NCBI GenBank assembly: GCA_015067375.1
Contig: SVMQ01000162.1
Coordinates: 1-5,619 of the forward strand
Origin: Oscillospiraceae bacterium
GTDB lineage: Bacteria; Bacillota; Clostridia; Oscillospirales; Ruminococcaceae
Length of the DNA stretch: 5,619 bases
Direction: 5' to 3'
Below, piece after piece: positions 1-4,850 of the stretch. Position 1 is the stretch's first letter. The number at the start of each line of letters is the position of its first letter. A model generated the notes under the pieces. That model saw only the letters and a list, made by a program, of their open reading frames with translations. It was not told the origin of the DNA and ran no database searches. A program made the position numbers and the translations under genes.

Positions 1-187
1 CGTCGCCCACCATTATCACACGAAGTCCGTCAGCTTGAGCTGCTTGACAAAGCGGTGCTTTTCTTCAGTCAACACCTGTATCATACTCGGCTGTGTGTGG
101 CTGTTCCATATCATTTACTTCAGCTTCGGCGTAAAAACATATAGCAATGCTGAGTGCAAAACTAAATATACAATATGAGATAATAAA
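1..187 (-). pseudogene. Possible remnant of an exported protein, interrupted by TGA
   Basis: The function is not recognised. Read on the minus strand from about 187 towards 1, one frame stays open except for a TGA at 65-67. It begins with a hydrophobic stretch (about residues 1-22, FIISYCIFSFALSIAICFYA) that resembles a signal peptide or membrane anchor. An acidic linker follows, and after the TGA comes a segment ending in ADGLRVIMVGD that runs off the left edge. There is no ATG and no ribosome binding site at its start, and it begins immediately after the hairpin at 190-214. If it is a gene relic, it lacks its start and carries an internal stop. Chance open reading in an AT-rich stretch is a real alternative. 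Confidence 0.2.
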
Positions 188-214
188 ACGATCCGTAGGG
201 ATGTCCTACGGATC
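185..214 (-). terminator. Hairpin terminator downstream of the hydrolase fragment
   Basis: The arms GATCCGTAGG (190-199) and CCTACGGATC (205-214) pair perfectly over 10 bp around a 5-base loop. On the minus strand the stem is followed by TTTT (188-185) and more A/T. It sits 28 bases past the TGA of the hydrolase fragment that ends at 243, so it probably was that gene's terminator. On the plus strand the stem is followed by ATTTGTT, so weak activity in that direction is possible. Confidence 0.65.
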
Positions 215-242
215 ATTTGTTAATTAATGATGGTTAGCCGCT

Positions 243-473
243 TCACCACTTCTCAATAAAGGAAGACAACTTCTTATCGATATCTATACGTGTTGCCTTG
301 CACTCTTTCGGATATTTCTTTCCTGCATTGAAAGCATATCGCACAAGCATACTCACCAGCATGGGATTTATCATACTCTGCGGAAAAGCGAAGTGTGTTC
401 CGTGCTCGTAAATAAGGGCTTCGTATTCGCAACATTCCTGTTGTGGAAAATACTCTGTTGGATCGTCTGTGTT
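243..473 (-). pseudogene. C-terminal fragment of a BAAT/acyl-CoA-thioesterase-like alpha/beta hydrolase
   Basis: About 77 codons in one minus-strand frame end at a TGA (245-243). The translation contains EHGTHFAFPQSM in its middle and finishes with KKLSSFIEKW. A His-containing GTHF/GGHF turn followed by FPQS and a basic, helical tail is what I recall of the C-terminal part of the bile-acid-CoA:amino-acid N-acyltransferase / acyl-CoA thioester hydrolase family, where this His belongs to the Ser-Asp-His triad. The His codon is at 395-393. The nucleophile half of the enzyme is absent. The frame stays open upstream to a TAG at 548-546, but family-like sequence stops near 473, where a different gene fragment begins on the other strand. 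No start codon or ribosome binding site fits. I read it as a non-functional remnant; the family name is from memory of the motif. Confidence 0.55.
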
Positions 474-474
474 T

Positions 475-804
475 ATGGATATCGATAGTATGCGTGAGCT
501 TTTTGCTCAGGACGAAGACTACTACAATATGCTCCTCTCCGATACCTAGCTTGACATAGACAGCGGCAGGATATATTCCGTTATCATAAAGGCAGATGTC
601 GAGCAGTCAGCGGCCGTATTTATCGACCAGATGACGGTAATATTCACTATGATGATAACGATGTCGATGATAATATTCTGTGTGGTGATGTATCTGATGA
701 TGAATGTTATGAAAGACCGTGCGACATTCGATATCTCGCTTGTGAAGGTATTCAGCTTCCGTACATAGGTGATACGCAGTATTTACCTCAACGGAAATTC
801 AGTC
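475..804 (+). pseudogene. Degenerate C-terminal part of an FtsX-like ABC transporter permease
   Basis: A plus-strand frame reads through MDIDSMRELFAQDEDYYNML, then a TAG (547-549), LDIDSGRIYSVIIKADVEQS, a hydrophobic membrane segment rich in Met, Ile and Val (about 631-705, containing MIIFCVVMYLMM), then KDRATFDISLVKVFSFRT, a second TAG (766-768) and VIRSIYLNGN. The order of extracytoplasmic loop, membrane helix, ISLxKxFxxRT loop and YLNGN is typical of the C-terminal FtsX domain of MacB-like permeases, which export or extract substrates with an ATPase partner. Intact members run to several hundred residues or more; this piece has about 110 codons and lacks the N-terminal helices, the last helix and any ATPase neighbour. 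Family-like sequence ends around 804. Two in-frame stops and truncation at both ends mark it as a relic. There is no sign elsewhere in the window that TAG is reassigned. Confidence 0.75.
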
Positions 805-831
805 AGCCTCCATCTTTTCACTTTTGGTAAA

Positions 832-880
832 AGTCTTTTAACAGACTAAGCGGCTCTCCATTCACAGAGAGCCACTTTGC
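832..880 (+). terminator. Tandem hairpins, possible terminator
   Basis: A small hairpin (AGTCT 832-836 with AGACT 843-847, 6-base loop) is followed by a stronger one: GGCTCTC (852-858) with GAGAGCC (867-873), 8-base loop. The second can extend past one C/A mismatch by AAG/CTT (848-850 and 875-877). Only a short T-run (876-878) follows, so termination would be weak. It lies just after the permease relic and before the GC-rich stretch, and may be a decayed terminator or part of an interspersed repeat. Confidence 0.35.
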
Positions 881-904
881 TATGTAGTCATATATCCTCC
901 GAAC

Positions 905-1363
905 TTGCACCACCAGCCGTTTCAGCAAGCGACAAAGCCAGTGCCTCCGACTGTAACAATGTGTTCAGGGAGGGGTCGCCCTCGCGGATGCGCCAACGTC
1001 GTTATCCGCGGCTGCTATGACACTTATGCAGAGAAGTTCGCACATGAAAACGATCTGTTGTTCATCCATAAAGATATCTACATTGGAATAAGACGCAATG
1101 AGGAGTATCATGAATCCAGAACGGTGACGCTGCACTTTGATGAAAACTGTCAGATGTGCTTGCTGTACGAGGATTTCTGTCAGGGAATATCAGCAGGGAA
1201 TACCATGGGCGGTGAATTTATGCGAGAAATGCCTGAGGAGTTCCACAGAGGATGCAGTATCGAGGAGCTTGCAAATATGATGCCCGAAGCGTATTTTGAC
1301 CAGATAATGAAGAATGCTGAGCTGAAAGCATTTCTCGACAGTTATGCCGATCGTGATGAGTGA
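905..1363 (+). CDS. Hypothetical protein with doubtful N-terminus
   Basis: The function is not recognised. The 152-codon ORF ends with TGA at 1361-1363. Its two parts look different. Residues 1 to about 42 are Pro/Arg/Gly/Cys-rich (SGRGRPRGCANVVIRGCYD), come from a GC-rich palindromic stretch, and do not resemble a protein domain. From about residue 43 on, the sequence looks like a soluble acidic protein, with IYIGIRRN, TVTLHFDENCQMCLLYEDF, then a helical tail (EELANMMPEAYFDQIMKNAELKAFLDSYAD) and codon use like the neighbouring genes. No ribosome binding site precedes the ATG at 905; another in-frame ATG lies at 959, also without a good site. Most likely this is the 3' part of a gene whose real start was lost or replaced. 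A true short gene starting at a TTG or other internal codon is less likely. It ends 18 bases before the promoter of the next gene. Confidence 0.45.
   Translation: MHHQPFQQATKPVPPTVTMCSGRGRPRGCANVVIRGCYDTYAEKFAHENDLLFIHKDIYIGIRRNEEYHESRTVTLHFDENCQMCLLYEDFCQGISAGNTMGGEFMREMPEEFHRGCSIEELANMMPEAYFDQIMKNAELKAFLDSYADRDE
950..1030. repeat. GC-rich, palindrome-containing stretch; candidate interspersed element
   Basis: This block is visibly richer in G and C than its surroundings. It contains the inverted repeat CGCGGAT (983-989) / ATCCGCG (1004-1010) with a 14-base loop that itself includes AACG-T-CGTT (995-1003). Its composition and structure break sharply with the AT-rich sequence on both sides. 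It gives the impression of a repeat unit dispersed in Ruminococcus-type genomes, but only one copy is in the window, so the repeat status is an inference. Confidence 0.3.
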
Positions 1364-1367
1364 TACG

Positions 1368-1382
1368 AATGATAGTATCATT
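1368..1382. promoter_or_regulatory. 15-bp palindrome overlapping the -35 box; candidate operator
   Basis: AATGATA-G-TATCATT is a perfect palindrome with 7-base arms. Its last two bases are the first two of the TTGACA at 1381-1386. A second, overlapping symmetry, TGATAC (1361-1366) with GTATCA (1375-1380), extends it to the left. A repressor bound here would block RNA polymerase. It lacks a T-run, so it is unlikely to be a terminator for the ORF ending at 1363. Confidence 0.4.
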
Positions 1383-1409
1383 GACATATTCTATCAGATG
1401 TGATATAAT
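1381..1409 (+). promoter_or_regulatory. Consensus sigma-A promoter for the gene at 1451
   Basis: TTGACA (1381-1386), a spacer of exactly 17 bases, and TATAAT (1404-1409) match the housekeeping consensus at all 12 positions. A TG one base before the -10 box (1401-1402) adds the extended -10 element. Transcription should start near 1416, giving a leader of about 35 bases. Such a strong promoter beside an operator-like palindrome suggests a gene held in check by a repressor. Confidence 0.88.
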
Positions 1410-1450
1410 GAAGAAAGATCGGCATTGCAAAAAAATACAAGGAGATATCA

Positions 1451-1990
1451 ATGGATATATTACTATTTTTAAACGCTCGATTGCAGCCTATACATAGATT
1501 TGAAATTGAAGATGCTTTGCAAGAATATCTGGATAAGAAGGACTTGGGTGAGGTTAATGGTGGCGGCACATATCAGAACTCCGAAGGAGAGATAACAGGC
1601 TGTGAAATAAGTATTTGCTTATCAGATCATAATTCGGAGTGCTTGGATCAATTGAGATCGTTTTTAAATTCGATCGGGATCCCTAAAGGTTCTGCTTTGC
1701 GCTACAACTCACAAGAAATTGAGATCGGAACCTTGGAAGGACTGGCATGTTACTTGAATGGTCGTGATCTGCCGACTGAGGTCTATAGCAGCTGTGATGT
1801 AAATTATGTGATCGAACAGCTTACATTAGCAATGAGCGGTATAGGAAAAATGTATAGTTATTTTGAAGGAGCTGCATATACTGCTTTGTATTTTTATGGT
1901 CTTTCATTTAATGAAATGTCTGAAAGAATAAGATCGTTTATTGATACATATCCGTTATGTCAAAAGTGCAGGATGATCCGGATTGCATGA
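1451..1990 (+). CDS. Conserved-looking protein of unknown function, 179 aa
   Basis: No function can be assigned. The protein is soluble and acidic, with no signal peptide or membrane helix. Segments that look conserved are FLNARLQPIHR near the N-terminus, DLGEVNGGGT (about residues 31-40), a Ser/Asn/Asp-rich middle, LEGLACYLNGRDLPTEVY (about 94-111), and a C-terminal part with GAAYTALYFYG and YPLCQKCRMIRIA. I have an impression of similar small proteins in gut Firmicutes and Bacteroidetes with motifs such as GGGT, the LYFYG box and the PLCQ-x-C/A-R end, but cannot name the family. AAGGAG (1439-1444) lies 6 bases before the ATG, which fixes the start. It has its own consensus promoter, is monocistronic, and converges on the flagellin gene with a shared terminator. 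A small immunity or regulatory protein would fit the size and context, but this is speculation. Confidence 0.9.
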   Translation: MDILLFLNARLQPIHRFEIEDALQEYLDKKDLGEVNGGGTYQNSEGEITGCEISICLSDHNSECLDQLRSFLNSIGIPKGSALRYNSQEIEIGTLEGLACYLNGRDLPTEVYSSCDVNYVIEQLTLAMSGIGKMYSYFEGAAYTALYFYGLSFNEMSERIRSFIDTYPLCQKCRMIRIA

Positions 1991-2043
1991 ATTTTAGCTA
2001 TTATAAATACATCTCCTGAGAATACAGCGAAGTTAAGTACAAT

Positions 2044-2079
2044 AAAAACGTCCCTTTATGGAAAGACCATAAGGGGACG
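2044..2079 (-). terminator. Strong intrinsic terminator shared by the convergent genes
   Basis: The 13-base arms 2049-2061 and 2067-2079 pair around a 5-base loop, with one imperfect position: C/A on the minus strand, U-G wobble on the plus strand. On the minus strand the stem is followed by TTTTTATT (2048-2041), a good U-tract, so it terminates the flagellin transcript 26 bases after its stop. On the plus strand the sequence CTTTGTGTT follows, so it can also serve the 1451-1990 gene. Confidence 0.9.
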
Positions 2080-2104
2080 CTTTGTGTTATAGGTTTGTTG
2101 TATT

Positions 2105-4582
2105 TCAGACGCCAAGCAATTCAAGAATACCCTGTGGCAGCTGATTCGACTGAGCGAGGATAGACTGTGTGCTCTGTACCAGTATCTGTTCCTTGGTGTA
2201 ATTTAACATTTCGGAGGCAATATCGGTATCTCTTATCTGAGATTCAGAGCTTATGATATTTTCAGAGTTGTTCTTTATGTTTTCTATCTTGTGTTCAAGG
2301 CGATTTTGTGCCGCGCCGAAAGTGGAGCGTATCATAGATACTTTGCTCAGTGCATGGTCAAGCCTGTCGATAGCATAGTTTGCATCTTCCTGTGTCGCTA
2401 AGGAAAGCTCATTCATGCCAAGTCCTTTTGCAGAGCAGTTAAGGTCGGCGTTAAGCCCCCCCAGATCATCTGAACGATACGAGAATGTGAATTCAATACT
2501 GTCCTTTGTTCGAGAGCCTGTCTGCAGGATAAGACCATCAGAGTAGGTGATAGTGTCGTACACATTCCTGTATGCATTGCTGGAATAGCCCTGATCATAG
2601 AAGCGGATATCAGCCTTGATGAAATCCGCACCTACCATGGTAGGATTGTTTACGGTGATCGTCATTCCGTCGTGCAGCTTCATAATATAGGTGTTGTTTG
2701 GGTTTGCGGGTAGATAAACGCCTTCTTCTTCAAGGTTGACTGCATTGCCCTCGCTGTCGCGCCATACTCCAACAGTACCGTCAGGTTGTGTAAGTCCGTC
2801 ATAAGTATATGTTGCACCATGCTTTGCGACTTTGTAGTCAACGCCGCCTATGTCGGGATTTTCGGGGTCGTATTCATTTACTTTAAAATCAACGATGAAA
2901 TAACCGCTTGAGGATGATCTGTCGTTGTGTTCAGCATTTTGGTTGAATACATAGCCACTTGATAATGATGATCGACGCTTCGGACAGGTGATATAAGAGC
3001 TTAGTTGAAATCCATCAGGGAGTTTGCCGTCCGCTTCGTAGAAATTGTAAAGATTGCGATCTACATATCCGTTACTGATATAATAGGAGTCGGTTTTCGT
3101 CCATACTTCGTCAGTGAGGGAATATGTTCCCCAATCTCCTGAGCCACCGAAGTTATCGTACCATTTATCTTCGGCCTTATTATATGTCAGTGTAACAGTC
3201 TGATTGCCGTGATCAAGCCATATATCGGTGAGTCTTTTGTTGTTGATAGTGTCGATCCTTGCGCCCTCAGCCAGTTTTCCATTGTAATACGTGGACATTG
3301 TTGTGCTGTCATTCACCGCATATAAGTTCCAATATGCGCCTGCTTTCATGTCCTCATCATCGTATCTGAACTTAACATTTTCGATATAGATCTGAGGTCC
3401 GCCTGAGTATCCATCAGGATATACAGGTATAGTAGCACCATTTATTGGCACTCCGTCAGGCCCGACTTCGTTTTCATATACTTCACCGTTAAGGCTCCAT
3501 GTGAATTGCAGTGCATCTGTGTCTTCGTTGTACTCGTCGTCGGGTATAAGTCTTGCGTAGCTATCGGGAGTATCGCCGATCCAATCCATATATGCCTGTC
3601 TCTCGGCTCTGGTAACACCTGCTGAGTTGTTCTGGCTTACATAGCTCTCTGTATATTTGCTGACATCAAAACGTTCGTTGCCAGGAGTGTCAGCCTTTGG
3701 TGCGGGGTTTATACCAGAAACAGAAACGGTTGATCTGCTTTCCCATTTTCCTTTGGCGAAAGTCGATGCATAATGCGGCATTTCAGTACAGGTAACGCGT
3801 GCAACATCAACTAATCCGCTCTTTGAGGTCGCAACTCTGATAATGCCTTCGTTTCCTATGGTTTCGATAGAGATCTTATCACAGTATTCACCTTCAAGAC
3901 CCTCTATGCTGAATGTGGGGATGCCTTCGTCATAAAAGGATTTGACGCTGGCTCTGTTCAATGCTGCAATGGAGTCGAGCAGCTCTTTATCGGTAGTCAT
4001 CTTCGATGTCGCGTCAGGAAGCAGCTCGATGGACATTTCGATCTCAGGAAACCCGGGTACTTGTCTGAATGTGCTGACAAAGCTATTCTCGGGAAATTCC
4101 GCGTTTGAGGGGGTAAGCCATTTTGTTCCGCTTTCAGATACAAATGTAAATCCATCCGCCATACAGCCGCCATTAAGCATAACAAGCCCGTTGAAATCAG
4201 TGTCTGCAAGCTGATTTATCTCATCGCACAGCTGTCTGTATTCGACCTCGACCGCCTGTCTGTCAATATAGGTGTCATAAGTCCCGTTTGCAGCCTGCAC
4301 CGCAAGCTCTTTCGCACGGCGTATGATAGTTACGGTAGCACCCAATGCACCCTCAAAAGTCTGTATCAGCGAAATGCCGTCCTGCGTGTTTCGGATGGAC
4401 TGTTTAAGACCTCTGATCTGTGTCCTCATTTTCTCGGATACGGCAAGACCGGCGGCGTCATCGCCTGCTTTGTTGATAGCGAGACCTGATGAAAGCTTTT
4501 CAGCCGCGGCTGCAAGCTTCTCGTTTTTTGAATTTAGTTTATTATTGGCGTTCAGTGCAGCCATGTTGTGTTGGATTACCAC
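2105..4582 (-). CDS. fliC: Flagellin with a very large variable domain (about 825 aa)
   Basis: This is the filament subunit of the bacterial flagellum, exported through the flagellar type III system and polymerised outside the cell. Numbered from an ATG at 4588, residues 3-140 form the N-terminal D0/D1 helices (VIQHNMAALNANN, EKLSSGLAINKAGDDAAGLA, IRRAKELAVQAANGT, DEINQLADTDFNG). Residues about 705-827 form the C-terminal D1/D0 helices (DANYAIDRLDHAL, RSTFGAAQNRLEH, SQIRDTDIASEM, LAQSNQLPQGILELL). Between them lies an insert of about 560 residues rich in Tyr, Asp, Asn and Gly, with no domain I recognise; common flagellins total about 270-550 residues. The GTG at 4582 is preferred as start because it gives the usual MVIQHN end and correct spacing from the Shine-Dalgarno sequence. 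The insert has no HExxH, so it is not a flagellinolysin-type protease. Six Cys (121, 142, 236, 267, 535, 718) are unusual for a flagellin. A sigma-A promoter lies upstream; no other flagellar gene is in the window. Confidence 0.97.
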   Translation of the reverse strand: MVIQHNMAALNANNKLNSKNEKLAAAAEKLSSGLAINKAGDDAAGLAVSEKMRTQIRGLKQSIRNTQDGISLIQTFEGALGATVTIIRRAKELAVQAANGTYDTYIDRQAVEVEYRQLCDEINQLADTDFNGLVMLNGGCMADGFTFVSESGTKWLTPSNAEFPENSFVSTFRQVPGFPEIEMSIELLPDATSKMTTDKELLDSIAALNRASVKSFYDEGIPTFSIEGLEGEYCDKISIETIGNEGIIRVATSKSGLVDVARVTCTEMPHYASTFAKGKWESRSTVSVSGINPAPKADTPGNERFDVSKYTESYVSQNNSAGVTRAERQAYMDWIGDTPDSYARLIPDDEYNEDTDALQFTWSLNGEVYENEVGPDGVPINGATIPVYPDGYSGGPQIYIENVKFRYDDEDMKAGAYWNLYAVNDSTTMSTYYNGKLAEGARIDTINNKRLTDIWLDHGNQTVTLTYNKAEDKWYDNFGGSGDWGTYSLTDEVWTKTDSYYISNGYVDRNLYNFYEADGKLPDGFQLSSYITCPKRRSSLSSGYVFNQNAEHNDRSSSSGYFIVDFKVNEYDPENPDIGGVDYKVAKHGATYTYDGLTQPDGTVGVWRDSEGNAVNLEEEGVYLPANPNNTYIMKLHDGMTITVNNPTMVGADFIKADIRFYDQGYSSNAYRNVYDTITYSDGLILQTGSRTKDSIEFTFSYRSDDLGGLNADLNCSAKGLGMNELSLATQEDANYAIDRLDHALSKVSMIRSTFGAAQNRLEHKIENIKNNSENIISSESQIRDTDIASEMLNYTKEQILVQSTQSILAQSNQLPQGILELLGV

Positions 4583-4588
4583 GGTCAT

Positions 4589-4594
4589 TCCCCC
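4589..4594 (-). promoter_or_regulatory. Flagellin ribosome binding site that favours the GTG start
   Basis: On the minus strand GGGGGA (4594-4589) directly touches the ATG at 4588, which is too close for initiation, but lies 6 bases from the GTG at 4582. No other purine-rich site occurs in the leader. Starting at GTG also gives the conserved MVIQHN flagellin end. The site includes a GGA, the core of CsrA binding sites; whether CsrA acts here, as it does on hag in Bacillus subtilis, cannot be told. Confidence 0.65.
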
Positions 4595-4675
4595 GTTTGA
4601 TAAGATATGATATGTATGCGATCAAGCAATCATACTTTATTTGTTCTGTTTAACCAAAAATAATAATACATTATA

Positions 4676-4704
4676 ATTTTAACATTCTTTTGATGTCTTG
4701 TCAA
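4676..4704 (-). promoter_or_regulatory. Sigma-A promoter for the flagellin gene
   Basis: On the minus strand TTGACA (4704-4699), a 17-base spacer and TAAAAT (4681-4676, 5 of 6 matches) form a near-consensus promoter, with a TG one base before the -10 box (4684-4683). Transcription should start near 4669, giving a leader of roughly 85 bases. TATAAT at 4675-4670 is a better -10 hexamer but would need a 23-base spacer. No good sigma-28 (TAAA-N15-CCGATAT) site was seen. Confidence 0.75.
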
Positions 4705-4785
4705 GTGTTTTAACATGAAATCAGGATGTTTACATTATTCTATGGTCGTGTAAATTGGCAAATTATTCTATATGCCGCTTGACAA
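4698..4785. promoter_or_regulatory. Symmetric control region between divergent promoters
   Basis: Two nested inverted repeats share the same centre, 4741.5. The outer one is TTGTCAAG (4698-4705) / CTTGACAA (4778-4785) and contains both -35 boxes. The inner one is TTTACA (4729-4734) / TGTAAA (4749-4754). A 10-base direct repeat, ATTATTCTAT, occurs at 4734-4743 and 4762-4771, and a short inverted repeat AACAT/ATGTT at 4712-4716 and 4726-4730. A regulator bound between the promoters could control both genes at once. The outer symmetry partly follows from both genes having TTGACA boxes, so its meaning is uncertain. Confidence 0.35.
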
Positions 4786-4807
4786 TTATTTCAATATATA
4801 GTATAAT
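4779..4807 (+). promoter_or_regulatory. Consensus sigma-A promoter for the LRR lipoprotein gene
   Basis: TTGACA (4779-4784), 17 bases and TATAAT (4802-4807) match the consensus at every position. Transcription should begin near 4814, leaving a leader of about 37 bases that contains the ribosome binding site AAAGGAGG at 4835-4842, 8 bases before the ATG. Confidence 0.9.
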
Positions 4808-4850
4808 TGTAAAAAACTCTATACCGATATTACCAAAGGAGGTATATATT

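Noticed and set aside
880..900. Minus-strand GGAGG (900-896) followed 4 bases later by ATG.
   Set aside because: The reading frame is ATG-ACT-ACA-TAG, only three codons; it is chance or the fossil start of a lost gene.
1190..1569. Several minus-strand open frames across the two small plus-strand genes.
   Set aside because: They overlap sequence with better coding character on the plus strand and have no ribosome binding site or recognisable domain.
2434..4170. Metalloprotease (flagellinolysin) domain in the flagellin insert.
   Set aside because: No HExxH motif is present in the insert.
3942..4610. Plus- and minus-strand open frames inside the flagellin N-terminal region.
   Set aside because: They lie within the clearly conserved flagellin reading frame and are its shadows.
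4598..4634. Possible hairpins in the flagellin leader, such as TATGAT (4634-4629) with ATCATA (4611-4606).
   Set aside because: The arms are short, AT-only or nearly so, and compete with each other; no riboswitch class is recognisable.
4601..4640. A possible sigma-28 site (TAAA at 4639-4636) upstream of flagellin.
   Set aside because: With the proper spacing only about 4 of 7 bases of the -10 box match, whereas the sigma-A site is nearly perfect.
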